Positions 33,901 to 42,070 of a DNA stretch of 63,024 bases are shown one piece after another. The DNA comes from Paracraurococcus lichenis. GTDB lineage: Bacteria > Pseudomonadota > Alphaproteobacteria > Acetobacterales > Acetobacteraceae. The translations under genes and the position numbers were made by a program. Location: NCBI RefSeq assembly GCF_030657435.1, contig NZ_JAUTWS010000037.1, positions 1-63,024 of the forward strand, written 5' to 3'. A model generated the notes under the pieces. The model did no database searches and was not told the DNA's origin. It worked only from the letters and a program-made list of their open reading frames with translations. Numbering within the stretch: position 1 is the stretch's first letter; every line of letters begins with the position of its first letter.

Positions 33901-34592
33901 GGGAGGCCTGGGCGCGGGGCCGGACCGGGGCCGCGCCGGGGCAGGGCGCTTTCGACTTCAGCCTGGTGCCGCAGGAGACGCACCGGCTGCTGCGGCTGAC
34001 GGCGGAGGATGGCGGCGCGCTGCTGCATGCGCTCGACCTCGCCGACGCCATCCGTGGCGGGAGGCTGGTGGTCAATGCCCGCTATGCCGAGCTGCGCCCG
34101 GGCGCGCCGCTCGCCGGCACGGCGGAGCTCGACGGCTTCGTCCTGCGCGACGCCCCGGCGGCGGCCAAGCTGCTGCAGGCCATGACGCTCTATGGCCTGG
34201 TCGAGGCGGTGCAGGGCGGCAAGGGGCTGGTCTTCGGCAGGCTGGTCGCGCCTTTCACCCTGTCGCAGCAGGCGCTGACGCTCTCCGACGCCCGCGCCTT
34301 CTCCGCCTCGCTCGGCGTCACCGCCAAGGGGCGGATCCTGCGGGACAGCCGGACCGCCGAGGTCGAGGGCACCATCGTGCCCGCCTACATGTTCAACACG
34401 CTGCTCGGCAACCTGCCGGTCCTCGGGCGGCTGTTCAGCCCGGAGGCGGGCGGCGGCGTCTTCGCCGCGACCTATGCGGTGCGGGGGCCGCTGGACGACC
34501 CGCAGGTCACGGTGAACCCGCTGGCGGCGCTGACGCCGGGCTTCCTGCGCGGGCTGTTCGGGCTGGGCGGGCCACGCGAGCCGGCGCGCTGA
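30960..34592 (+). CDS. Large AsmA/YhdP-like envelope protein (DUF3971 type)
   Basis: The 1210-residue protein has a single N-terminal membrane anchor near residues 24-40 (MVFLVVALLLGLGVMAW). A very long, beta-rich repetitive periplasmic part follows, typical of AsmA/TamB/YhdP bridge proteins that carry phospholipid between membranes. C-terminal landmarks fit the YhdP group: VKEATARFFNLETEPGNVEM, ALDLADAIRGGRLVVNARYA, ELDGFVLRDAPAAAKLLQAM and EGTIVPAYMFNTLLGNLPVL. The GTG at 30960 is preceded by AGGAGGGAAGGG, a very strong ribosome binding site. It diverges from glnE with almost no spacer. A lipid-transport role is inferred from the family. Confidence 0.85.
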   Translation: MTAAPGQALAGPGWRWVHRCAATMVFLVVALLLGLGVMAWRLAERPLELPQLARQIEAAVNARPDGLRLAIGHAAIAWEGFRGGTAAPLDIRLRDVRLLAGSTQAELPEAALTLSVRALLRGVVAPATIELRRPRLHATLTEGGIALGLAPAAEGDAKGEVQGEAQGQVGPATDPAALLAGLMQPASDRDAFAALRRIRVNGGEAVLADPAAGLTWTLQEPHLDLRRDASGGLAGEGEAVLRAGAVSVPVRLAGRAEGTPMRLALGLDLPALRPPQLAAIWPPLAPLAALDAPVTLSARAEFDAAARPDRMEARLLAGAGSLVLAPGQRLPFAGLEAVAEGNSRALTIREAVLRLPGQGVAPGPALTARGEVTGREGEWQARLDLGAGPLQLGDLPRLWPEALAPAARAAALRAMPSGLLREARARLDLVVPAGLDAVSLRAARLGLTSGPVALDVAGSRVVAAGVELAASYAPDAVRLERIAVRLPATGNPSGPAPTLAAEGEALLRDGTWRIGAQASLDAVGAADLAAYWPAGLGKGARDWVTRNITAGRIRNGQWRLEAEAPAALDGLRLTGLTGSAEIADATVHWLRPVPPAEGASGTVEFGLSEVTIRGRASRQMLAEGKPSGIEVKEATARFFNLETEPGNVEMAFQLAGPLPDVFAVLRQPRLKLFDRRKLEAQAAAGQAEARLTVGFPLWEDLPIEALKIRATGKVTEARLPGALVDRDVERGNFDLAVDTEGLKLSGQAQWLGAPVRLGLEMDFRAGPSAQVTERGTLTGRLEARQAAALGLDTGRMLDGPAALEARYERRRNGQGSVALRADLRDARLAVEALNWAKPAGSPGMAEATLRLQGEALVAAEGLRLEAQDLSLRGRAGFGPRTRLDRMELSEGAFGASRFAGEVRRPEREGGAWQASLRGPLLDLQPVLGPPTPGAARDPAPPEEDATPLQLVLDFDRVTNGEGRTLFDAHARLRTDRRGLLREAWARGRTGAAPGQGAFDFSLVPQETHRLLRLTAEDGGALLHALDLADAIRGGRLVVNARYAELRPGAPLAGTAELDGFVLRDAPAAAKLLQAMTLYGLVEAVQGGKGLVFGRLVAPFTLSQQALTLSDARAFSASLGVTAKGRILRDSRTAEVEGTIVPAYMFNTLLGNLPVLGRLFSPEAGGGVFAATYAVRGPLDDPQVTVNPLAALTPGFLRGLFGLGGPREPAR

Positions 34593-34596
34593 GCGT

Positions 34597-34724
34597 GTCG
34601 GACATGCTGCGCGAACGGCGCGAAGGGCGCCGTGCCGCGCCTGGAGAGGAGACGGGGCGGCAGACAACCGCGCCAGTGGTGGCACTCCCTACCGGGCGCC
34701 ATCGAAGGTGCAGGCATGTCCGAC
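34597..34724. repeat. 11-bp inverted repeats flanking 106 bp
   Basis: GTCGGACATGC at 34597-34607 and GCATGTCCGAC at 34714-34724 are perfect reverse complements. The pair lies between the AsmA-like gene and the AT-richer methyltransferase gene. It may be a remnant of mobile DNA, or paired binding sites. Confidence 0.4.
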
Positions 34725-34750
34725 GCGTCCGCCTCGGATGGCGGTAGGAT

Positions 34751-35458
34751 CTACTCGCTCGCGCGCCCGAGCACGAGCAACGACACGCCGCCCAGCACCT
34801 TTACCGCAAAATGCCTGTCCGTCAGTGCGGCAAGAACATGCTCCGTGGCAGTGATTGTTTTTGTCAGCAGGTTGTTGGTTGGCTTGCGCGTATAGAAGTG
34901 GTCGATCACTTCGTATCCTGTGTCCTGCAGAGTGCTCAATGCAGTCTTGAAATCAAAGTAGTGCAGGTGACCAACTTCACGGCGCTCCTTCATGTGGTGG
35001 TTCCGCAGTATTCCTTTCGCGTTCATGTCGAGTGGGATATGGAATACGAAATACTTGGATTTGCCACGAATTTTCCTGAGGAAGCCTATATAGTCTTCCA
35101 CATGCTCGAAAACATCGATGCACAGCAGCAGATCGTATTCCGCATAATCAGAGTTGGAGAAATCCGCACAGCGAAAATTCAGGCTCGGGTCGGATTTCTG
35201 CTGAGCTTTCGAAATGGCATAAGGCGCGATATCAAATCCTTCGCCTCGTGCCCCGGGAGCAAGTCCCTCTACAGTCGATTGAAGAACGCCGCCTGCTCCA
35301 CAACCAACATCGACTATCTTGCGCGGGTTAATGTTATTCCTTTTAAGTATTTCCAGTATCTGCTTCGCCTTCCAGGGCGAGTCTTCCTCATGCCACGTGG
35401 GACGGCTCTCCGCATAGGCCTGACCGGTATAGATCGACCTCGTATCCGTGCTCGACAT
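34751..35458 (-). CDS. Class I SAM-dependent methyltransferase, AT-richer than its surroundings
   Basis: The 235-residue protein has the S-adenosylmethionine motif IVDVGCGAGGVLQSTVEGL near residue 50. DIAPYAISKAQQKSD, DLLLCIDVFEHVEDYIGFLR and FVFHIPLDMNA follow, typical of class I methyltransferases of the type found near surface-polysaccharide and lipid genes. Its codons are visibly less GC-biased, with many AAA, AAT and ATA codons, than any neighbour, so recent acquisition is likely. It has its own sigma70-like promoter (35491-35519) and an operator-like palindrome. The acceptor molecule is unknown. The ribosome binding site is weak (AGAG). Confidence 0.85.
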   Translation of the reverse strand: MSSTDTRSIYTGQAYAESRPTWHEEDSPWKAKQILEILKRNNINPRKIVDVGCGAGGVLQSTVEGLAPGARGEGFDIAPYAISKAQQKSDPSLNFRCADFSNSDYAEYDLLLCIDVFEHVEDYIGFLRKIRGKSKYFVFHIPLDMNAKGILRNHHMKERREVGHLHYFDFKTALSTLQDTGYEVIDHFYTRKPTNNLLTKTITATEHVLAALTDRHFAVKVLGGVSLLVLGRASE

Positions 35459-35490
35459 GGGAAATCTCTATTTTCGTTGATGATTAACAT

Positions 35491-35519
35491 TCATTATCCC
35501 ACAAGTGGGCTTGATGTAA
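35491..35519 (-). promoter_or_regulatory. Sigma70-like promoter of the AT-rich methyltransferase gene
   Basis: On the minus strand TTACAT (35519-35514) and TAATGA (35496-35491) are separated by 17 bases and lie about 33-60 bases before the ATG at 35458. Spacing and boxes fit a vegetative promoter. Confidence 0.5.
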
Positions 35520-35526
35520 GCTATTT

Positions 35527-35543
35527 TTCGATTCGGAATCGAA
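35527..35543. promoter_or_regulatory. 17-bp perfect palindrome just upstream of the methyltransferase promoter
   Basis: TTCGATTC, one base, then GAATCGAA. The arms are perfect and the centre too small for an RNA loop, so it looks like a dimeric protein-binding site rather than a terminator. It ends eight bases before the -35 box. Confidence 0.5.
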
Positions 35544-35677
35544 GGCTTCGTATCTCAGGCGGTCGCACGCCTGCCACGCCGATCTCGTCACGACCTCTCC
35601 GGTCTGACGTGGGGGCGAGGCTGTCCGGCAACGGGTGAGGCGCTCGCCAGCCTCATCCTGCGCGCGGGAGCACGCCT

Positions 35678-36289
35678 GTGCGCGGCGTGTCTGCTGTGCA
35701 GCGCAACTCCATCGCCGCCGCGCAAGGCGGTGCATACCCGGGTGCCGGCCCGTCCCACGCTGGGGAGGCGGCGCAGCGGATCCGCGATGTGGTGCGGCTG
35801 GTCGGCGACATCGCCGGCCAGACCAACCTGCTGGCGCTGAACGCGACGATCGAGGCCGCCCGCGCCGGCGAGGCCGGCAAGGGCTTCGCGGTGGTGGCGG
35901 GCGAGGTCAAGGCACTGGCCACCCAGACCGCCAGGGCGACCGAGGAGATCGCGGCGCAGGTCAACGCCATCCAGGCCACGACCGGGCAGGCCGTGCAGTC
36001 CATCAAGGGCATCGCCGAGGTGGTGGGGGAAGTGGACCAGATCGCCGCCGCCATCGCCGCGGCGGTGGAGGAACAGAGCGCGACCGCCCGTGAGATCGCC
36101 CGCGACGTGACCGAGACGGCGCGCGGGACCAACGACGTCTCCGCCAACATCGTCCCTGCCAGCGCCGGCGTCGAGGCGACGAATGGCGCGCTGCTCGGCT
36201 TCCGGGAGGCGACCGGCACCGTCGCGCGCCAGGGCGGCACGCTGCGGGAGGAATTCTCCGGCCTGCTGACCGGGCTGTGGGCGGCCTGA
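35678..36289 (+). pseudogene. Truncated methyl-accepting chemotaxis protein (signalling tip only)
   Basis: The frame contains most of an MCP cytoplasmic signalling hairpin, including the highly conserved tip GDIAGQTNLLALNATIEAAR then AGEAGKGFAVVAGEVKALAT, and the descending helix (IAAAIAAAVEEQSATAREIA). It starts abruptly about 45 codons before the tip. No membrane segments, ligand domain, HAMP domain or methylation helix exists upstream; the preceding bases have no related coding in other frames. At 203 residues it lacks at least half of a chemoreceptor. It ends at the normal MCP C-terminus. It borders the AT-rich island, so truncation may be linked to that insertion. A residual soluble product is possible but unlikely. 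Confidence 0.7.
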
Positions 36290-36304
36290 GCCGCCCGCCG
36301 GCCG

Positions 36305-37540
36305 CTACGGCACCCGCACCAGCACGTGCCGCTTGCGGCCGAGGCTGAGCTTGGCCGCGCCGTCGCGGAGATCCACCGCCGTCACCGCCTGCTGCGGGTC
36401 GGTCACCGGCGCGTCGTTCAGCCGCACGCCGTTCTGCGCGACCAGCCGCCGCGCCTCGCCCTTGCTCGCCACCAGCTTCGCCGCGGCCAGCAGGTCGACC
36501 ACCGTGGCCGGCAATGCATGCGCGATGCTCGGCAGCGTCTCCGCCGCCTCGCCCTGCTCGAAGGCGCGCCGCGCGGTCTCGGCCGCGGTCTCGGCCGCCG
36601 CGCGGCCATGCAGCAGCGCGGTCGCCTCGGTTGCCAGGACCTTCTTCGCCTCGTTGATCTCCGCCCCCGTGAGCGCGCCGAGGCGGCGGACCTCGGCCAT
36701 CGGCAACTCGGTGAAGAGGGCGAGGAAGCGTTCCACGTCGCCGTCCTCCGTGTTGCGCCAGAACTGCCAGTAGTCGTAGGGGCTGAGCTTCTCGGCGTTC
36801 AGCCAGACCGCGCCGGAGGCGGTCTTGCCCATCTTGGCGCCCGAGGCGGTGGTGATCAGCGGCGTGGTCAGGCCGAAGGCCTCGGCGCCGTCCATGCGGC
36901 GGCAGAGCTCGACGCCCATGACGATGTTGCCCCACTGGTCGGAGCCGCCCATCTGCATGGCCACGCCGTAGCGGCGACGGAGCTCGGCGAAGTCGTAGCT
37001 TTGCAGCAGCATGTAGTTGAACTCGAGAAAAGTCAGGTTCTGCTCTCGCTCGAGGCGCAGCTTCACGCTCTCCATGGTCAGCATGCGGTTGACCGAGAAG
37101 TGCCGCCCGACATCGCGCAGGAAGGGGATGTAGCGCAGTTCGTCCAGCCACTCCGCATTGTCGAGCATCATGGCGTCGGTCGGGCCCTCGCCGAACTGCA
37201 GGAAGGCATCGAACACCTTGCGGATGCCGGCCTTGTTGCGCTCGATCGCCGCGTCGTCGAGCAGCGGCCGCGCCTCGTCCCGGAAGGAGGGGTCGCCGAC
37301 CTTGGTCGTGCCGCCGCCCATAAGCACCACCGGCCGGTGGCCGGTGCGCTGCATCAGCCGCAGCAGCATGATCTGCAGCAGGCTGCCGACATGCAGGCTG
37401 TCCGCCGTGCAGTCGAAGCCGATATAGCCCGCGACCGGCCCGGCCTTCAGCTTGGCATCCAGCGCCGCCAAGTCGGTGACCTGGTGGACATAGCCGCGCT
37501 CCTGCGCCTGGCGCAGGAATTCGCTCTCGGGGCCGCTCAT
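36305..37540 (-). CDS. tyrS: Tyrosyl-tRNA synthetase
   Basis: TyrRS attaches tyrosine to tRNA-Tyr. The 411-residue protein has AGYIGFDCTADSLHVGSLLQ near residue 40 (HVGS as the class I HIGH motif), RPVVLMGGGTTKVGDPSFRD, GGSDQWGNIVMGVEL near 200, and KMGKTASGAVWLN near 235 as the KMSKS-type loop. A C-terminal S4 RNA-binding domain follows (SKGEARRLVAQNGVRLND). Length and order are normal. The gene is divergent from anmK. Confidence 0.97.
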   Translation of the reverse strand: MSGPESEFLRQAQERGYVHQVTDLAALDAKLKAGPVAGYIGFDCTADSLHVGSLLQIMLLRLMQRTGHRPVVLMGGGTTKVGDPSFRDEARPLLDDAAIERNKAGIRKVFDAFLQFGEGPTDAMMLDNAEWLDELRYIPFLRDVGRHFSVNRMLTMESVKLRLEREQNLTFLEFNYMLLQSYDFAELRRRYGVAMQMGGSDQWGNIVMGVELCRRMDGAEAFGLTTPLITTASGAKMGKTASGAVWLNAEKLSPYDYWQFWRNTEDGDVERFLALFTELPMAEVRRLGALTGAEINEAKKVLATEATALLHGRAAAETAAETARRAFEQGEAAETLPSIAHALPATVVDLLAAAKLVASKGEARRLVAQNGVRLNDAPVTDPQQAVTAVDLRDGAAKLSLGRKRHVLVRVP

Positions 37541-37576
37541 CCGTCCTACTCTCTGCCGGGTCTGGCCGCGCCGGTC

Positions 37577-37604
37577 TTGTGGCGCGGGGCCGGTCCCCCT
37601 AGCA
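37577..37604 (+). promoter_or_regulatory. Probable promoter of anmK
   Basis: TTGTGG at 37577-37582 and CTAGCA at 37599-37604 are 16 bases apart, and the ATG follows ten bases later, so the leader would be very short. The same CTAGCAC heptamer occurs upstream of two other genes in this window. Confidence 0.4.
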
Positions 37605-37614
37605 CAAGGGCGGC

Positions 37615-38778
37615 ATGCTTAGAACCATCGGGCTGATGAGCGGCACCTCCCTCGACGGGGTGGACGCCGCCTGGGTGGAGACGGACGGGGAGGCGATCGG
37701 CCGGATCGGGCCGGCGCTGACCCTGCCCTACGACCCCGCGCTGCGGCGCGACCTGCGGCGCCTGCTCGACAGGGTGGCGGGCGCGCCCCCGCCGATGGTC
37801 GCGGGCGCCCTGCCGCGCGACCCCGTCGAGGTGGGGGAGGACGACCCCTTCCTCGCCGATTGCGTCCGCCGCCTGACCGAGCGCCATGCCGAGGCGGTGG
37901 AGGCGCTGCGGGCCGAGGTGGCCCGCACGCTCGGGGAGGGCACCGACCTCCTCGGCTTCCACGGCCAGACCATCCTGCACCGGCCGGCCCGGCCAGGCGA
38001 TGCGGCGCCGGGCCGGACCTGGCAGGTGGGGGATGCCGCCTGGCTCGCCCGCCGCACCGGGCTGCCCGTCGCCTATGATTTCCGCAGCGCCGATGTGGCA
38101 GCCGGGGGGCAGGGCGCGCCGCTGGTGCCGGTGGTGCATGCGGCGCTCGCCGCCGCGCTGCCCAAGCCGCTCGCCGTGCTGAACCTCGGCGGGGTCGGCA
38201 ACGTCACCTGGATCGGTTCTGATGGCCGGCTGGTCGCCTTCGACACCGGCCCGGCCAATGGGCCGCTCGACGACTGGGCCCGCAAGCGGGCGCAGACCGA
38301 TTACGACCGGGACGGCGTCCTCTCCCTCGCGGGGCAGCCGGACGGGGCGGTGCTGGGCCGGCTGATGGCGCATCCCTATCTCGCGGCGCCGCCGCCCAAG
38401 TCGCTGGACCGGCTGGATTTCGACCGCGCGCTGAAGGAGGCCGGCGCGCCCGCCCTCTCGCCCCAGGACGGCGCGGCGACGCTGGTGGCCTTCGCCGCGG
38501 TCTGCGTCGCCGCCGCGGCGCGCCACCTGCCGGAAGCGCCGCTGCAATGGTTGGTCTGCGGCGGTGGCCGGCGCAACCCGGCGATGATGCAGGCGCTGGC
38601 CGGCGCGCTGGAACAGCCGGTGCGGCCGGTGGAGATCGTCGGCTGGAACGGCGACGCGCTGGAGGCGCAGGCCTTCGGCGTGCTGGCGGCGCGGGTGGTG
38701 CGCGGGCTGCCGATCACCTTCCCCGGCACGACCGGCGCGCCGCGGCCCTTGCCGGGCGGGCAGGTCGTGCGGCCCTGA
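37615..38778 (+). CDS. anmK: Anhydro-N-acetylmuramic acid kinase
   Basis: AnmK phosphorylates and hydrolyses 1,6-anhydro-N-acetylmuramic acid from recycled peptidoglycan to N-acetylmuramic acid 6-phosphate. The 387-residue protein has the phosphate-binding LMSGTSLDGVDAAWVETDG at the N-terminus, LLGFHGQTILHRPARPGDAA near residue 118, LNLGGVGNVTWIG, FDTGPANGPLDDWARK and WLVCGGGRRNPAMM near 320. It is cytoplasmic. Divergent from tyrS, as in many alphaproteobacteria. Confidence 0.95.
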   Translation: MLRTIGLMSGTSLDGVDAAWVETDGEAIGRIGPALTLPYDPALRRDLRRLLDRVAGAPPPMVAGALPRDPVEVGEDDPFLADCVRRLTERHAEAVEALRAEVARTLGEGTDLLGFHGQTILHRPARPGDAAPGRTWQVGDAAWLARRTGLPVAYDFRSADVAAGGQGAPLVPVVHAALAAALPKPLAVLNLGGVGNVTWIGSDGRLVAFDTGPANGPLDDWARKRAQTDYDRDGVLSLAGQPDGAVLGRLMAHPYLAAPPPKSLDRLDFDRALKEAGAPALSPQDGAATLVAFAAVCVAAAARHLPEAPLQWLVCGGGRRNPAMMQALAGALEQPVRPVEIVGWNGDALEAQAFGVLAARVVRGLPITFPGTTGAPRPLPGGQVVRP

Positions 38779-38907
38779 TCCCGACCGGCCGAAGCCGCGA
38801 TATCCGCCGCCCGATGGCGCGCGCGGGCCGGCGCAATGCGCCGACGGCGTGGCGGCTGCGCGCCGGACACCAGGACATGCCGGCCGCCATCTGGCTCGCC
38901 GGCACGA

Positions 38908-38932
38908 CCGGTCCGCGCGGACCGCGGACCGG
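38908..38932. terminator. 10-bp hairpin between anmK and the DUF2889 gene
   Basis: CCGGTCCGCG at 38908-38917 pairs perfectly with CGCGGACCGG at 38923-38932 with a five-base loop. It lies between convergent genes, 130 bases past the anmK stop. No U tract. The rest of the 210-base spacer shows nothing recognisable. Confidence 0.45.
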
Positions 38933-38988
38933 GCCGCCGCGCACCGCCGCGGTTGCATAATCGGTTGCATGATCCAGGCCGGCCGGCG

Positions 38989-39573
38989 TCACTCGCCGGC
39001 GACGGCATCCTTCAGCCAGGGCCAGCGCGCCAGCGTCACCGGGCTGTCCTCGGCATAGGCGATGCAGGTGCCGACCATGGCGGGCTTCCGCGCCGGCCGC
39101 TCGCCGCTCGCCATCAGGCGCTCGGTCTCCGCCCGCTCCCTCTCCGCGCGGATGGGATAGAGCGTCTGGAAGGCGACGGTCGCCATCTGGCCCAGCAATT
39201 CCCGCAGATGCGTGCAGCCGGCCGTGCCGCCGACGCGCTCGGCCACCGCGCGGTTGAAACCGGGGCCGATCCTGAGCCCGGCGAGGCGCGTGAAATTCGG
39301 CGCCGCGCCCGGGCAGATGGCATAGGGCGTGTGGTCGGAGGAGGCCTCGGCCGCGACGATAACCATGTCGAGGTCCACCGTCAGGCGCAGCCACATGCCG
39401 TGCAGCGGCGCACCCGGTTCCATGGTGCCGCGATCGTCGTTCTCGAAGGCGTAGGTCTTGCGGTCGAGCAGATGCGCCTCGATGTCGAAGAGGCCGTCCT
39501 CCCGCTGCCAGCCGCGCAGCTCGATGTCGCGGAGATGCAGCAACTGGCGCTTGGCGGGCGGGGAGAGGGGCAT
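38989..39573 (-). CDS. DUF2889 domain protein
   Basis: The 194-residue protein matches DUF2889. It has LHLRDIELRGWQREDGLFDI near residue 12, EAHLLDRKTYAFENDDRG, GAPLHGMWLRLTVDLDMVI, then EASSDHTPYAICPGAAPNF and GCTHLRELLGQMATVAFQTL with conserved His and Cys. Members often sit near degradation pathways, but no activity is proven; conserved His/Cys residues could bind metal. It has GGAG upstream of the ATG, and it is a single-gene unit here. Confidence 0.85.
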   Translation of the reverse strand: MPLSPPAKRQLLHLRDIELRGWQREDGLFDIEAHLLDRKTYAFENDDRGTMEPGAPLHGMWLRLTVDLDMVIVAAEASSDHTPYAICPGAAPNFTRLAGLRIGPGFNRAVAERVGGTAGCTHLRELLGQMATVAFQTLYPIRAERERAETERLMASGERPARKPAMVGTCIAYAEDSPVTLARWPWLKDAVAGE

Positions 39574-39644
39574 GCGGGGCTCCGGCGGGACAGGTCGGTC
39601 GCCTGCCTACATGGGACAGCGGCGGTTTTGAACCACCGCCAGGC

Positions 39645-41996
39645 GTGGATCAGCCCTGCGGCGCTGCGACATGTGATGCGGCAGGGCCGCCTGCGACGCG
39701 CGGTTGTGCGATGCGCGAGGAGGGCTATCCCCCGCCTGTGATCCGTCTACCGCCGGTCGGGCGTCGTTTTCGGCGCTACGACCCGCTAATGGTTCCCCTG
39801 GGAAGACGACATACGGGGGTGCAGGCATTGCCTGATGATGGCCGTCCAGGCATGCCCGATATCGACTGCATCCGGGGCTTTGCCCAGGGCTCGCCCATGG
39901 CTGTCCTGGTGCTGCAGGGGCCGTCGCAGCGCATCCGCTACCTGAACCCGGCCTTCCTCGCCGTCGCCGGCCGGCCGGAGACGGCATTGCTGGACCGGCC
40001 GCTGGCCGAGGCCTTCCCGGCGCTCACCGCCGCGCAGCGCAGCGCGCTGGAGCGGGTGCGCCTGACCGGCGAGCCCTGCCGCGCCGCCGCCATCCCGTTG
40101 CCGGCCCCCGCCGACCCCACGCGGCTCTGGGATGTCGAGCTTTCCGCCGTGCAGGGCAGCAACGGGCAGGTCGCCGGCGTGCTGGCGCTGCTGCGCGACG
40201 TGACGGCCGAGCGTTCCACGCTGCGCGAGGCGGAGGCGGCGCGCGCCACCCTCGACGCGCTGTTCCGCCACATCCCCGAAGGGCTGATTCTGGCCGAGGC
40301 GCCGGATGTCCGCCTGACCCGCGTCAGCGAGCACGCGCTGCAACTGGTCGACCGCGCGGCGGAGGAGGTGCTGGACCAGGTCGCGGCGCTGCATCCCGAC
40401 ACCTGGCAGGTCTTCCGCGCCGATGGCGTGACGCCGGCGCGCCCCGAGGAATTGCCGCTGACGCGGGCGGTGCAGCGCGGCGAGACGGTGCAGCACGAGA
40501 CCTGGGTGCTGCGGCGGCGCGACGGCAGGCCGGTGCCGATCCTCTGCAGCGCCGGCCCGATCCGCGAGGAGGGCGGCCCGGTGCTGGGCGGCATCCTCTG
40601 CTTCCGCGACATCACCGACCTGCAGGTCGCCGAGGCCGCGCTGGCGGTGCAGGAGGCGCGCTACCGCGGCCTGGTCGAGGCCGGTGCGCTCGCCGTCTGG
40701 ATCACCTCGCCGGAAGGCGAGTTGCTCGACAGCGCGAGCTGGAGCGCGCTGACCGGGCAGGCCGAGGCGGCGGCGAGCGGCCTGGGCTGGCTGGAGGCGA
40801 TCCATCCGCGGGACCGTGCCATGGTGCGGGATCGCTGGATGGCGGCGATGGCCTCCGGCGAACCCTATGAGGTGGAATACCGGCTGCAGACGCCGGCCGG
40901 CGGGTGGCGCTGGACCGCGGCGCGCGCGGTGCCGCGGCGGGATGCGCGCGGGCGCATCGCCGAGTGGATCGGCACCAATACCGATATCGAGGCCCGCAAG
41001 CAGGCCGAGCAGGGCCTGCGCGCGAGCGAGGACCGCTTCCGGACGCTCGCCGAGGCCATGCCGCACCTGGTCTGGCAGACCGACGCGGCCGGGGCGCCGG
41101 AATACCTGAACCAACGCTGGCTGGCGGTCACCGGCCTCGACCTGGCAGCGGTTGCCGAGCGCGGCTGGATGGCGGCGCTGCACCCGGAGGATGTCGCCGG
41201 CCTGCGCGCCGGCTGGGAGGAGGCGGTGGCGACGGGCGGCGAATACGACGCCGATGCGCGGATCCACACCGTCGGCGGCGCCTATCGCTGGCACCGGGTG
41301 AAGACGGCGCCGGTGCGCGACGCCTTCGGCCATGTCCGCCACTGGGTCGGCACCTGCACCGACGTGGAGGAGCGCCACCAGGCCGAGGACGCCCTGCGCG
41401 AGGCGCTGGCGGCGCAGGAGCGGCTGGTGCGGGAAGCCGACCACCGCATCAAGAACAGCCTGCAGCTCGTCGCGGCGCTGCTGCGCCTGCAGTCCGGCCG
41501 GGTGCCGGAGCCGGCGGCGCGCGAGGCGCTGGAGGCGGCGACGCTGCGCGTGCAGGCGGTCGCCGAGGCGCACCGGGCCCTGCAGATGAGCCCCGACCTG
41601 CGCAGCGTGCGGCTGACCGACATGCTGCGCGAGCTGGCGGCGGGGGCGACGGTGCAGCACCCCGGCGCCGATATCCGCATCGAGGCGCCGGAAGGCCTGG
41701 CGCTGGATGCCGAGCGGGCGATCCCGCTGGCCCTGATCCTGTCGGAGCTGGTGGCGGATGTGCTGCGGCAGGAACCGTCCGACGGCCCCGGCCCGCAGGT
41801 GCGGCTGGAGGCGCGGCTGGAGGCCGGACGGCTCGCCGTCTCGGTCACCGATGGCGCGACGCCGGCCGCGACCGGCGGCACCGCCGGGCGCCTCGGGGAG
41901 ACGGTGATCCGGGCCCTGGCGCGGCAGATCGGCGCCGAACTGGTGCGCGAGGCGGGCCGCCCGGCGGTGCTGCGGCTGGGGCTGGAGGGGGGCTGA
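39645..41996 (+). CDS. Multi-PAS sensor histidine kinase (HisKA_2 family)
   Basis: Up to 783 residues. Four PAS modules lie at about 80-195, 200-330, 335-460 and 465-590 (RYLNPAFLAVAGRPE; LEAIHPRDRAMVRDRWMAAM; PHLVWQTDAAGAPEYLNQRW, WRWTAARAVPRRD). A HisKA_2 phosphoacceptor region follows with EADHRIKNSLQLVAALLRLQ near 597, then a divergent ATPase domain. These kinases sense redox, oxygen or light through PAS cofactors and often feed general stress regulation. No transmembrane segment is present, so it is cytoplasmic. The start is uncertain: GTG 39645 opens the frame, but ATG codons at 39711, 39789 and 39852 are alternatives; the PAS domains begin only after the last. No response regulator is adjacent. 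Confidence 0.85.
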   Translation: MDQPCGAATCDAAGPPATRGCAMREEGYPPPVIRLPPVGRRFRRYDPLMVPLGRRHTGVQALPDDGRPGMPDIDCIRGFAQGSPMAVLVLQGPSQRIRYLNPAFLAVAGRPETALLDRPLAEAFPALTAAQRSALERVRLTGEPCRAAAIPLPAPADPTRLWDVELSAVQGSNGQVAGVLALLRDVTAERSTLREAEAARATLDALFRHIPEGLILAEAPDVRLTRVSEHALQLVDRAAEEVLDQVAALHPDTWQVFRADGVTPARPEELPLTRAVQRGETVQHETWVLRRRDGRPVPILCSAGPIREEGGPVLGGILCFRDITDLQVAEAALAVQEARYRGLVEAGALAVWITSPEGELLDSASWSALTGQAEAAASGLGWLEAIHPRDRAMVRDRWMAAMASGEPYEVEYRLQTPAGGWRWTAARAVPRRDARGRIAEWIGTNTDIEARKQAEQGLRASEDRFRTLAEAMPHLVWQTDAAGAPEYLNQRWLAVTGLDLAAVAERGWMAALHPEDVAGLRAGWEEAVATGGEYDADARIHTVGGAYRWHRVKTAPVRDAFGHVRHWVGTCTDVEERHQAEDALREALAAQERLVREADHRIKNSLQLVAALLRLQSGRVPEPAAREALEAATLRVQAVAEAHRALQMSPDLRSVRLTDMLRELAAGATVQHPGADIRIEAPEGLALDAERAIPLALILSELVADVLRQEPSDGPGPQVRLEARLEAGRLAVSVTDGATPAATGGTAGRLGETVIRALARQIGAELVREAGRPAVLRLGLEGG

Positions 41997-42070
41997 GGCC
42001 GGGGGCGGCAAGCCCGCAACGCCGTCCGGTTCCTGGAGGCATCCCGGCGCCGCAGCGCGGCAGGCCGCGG

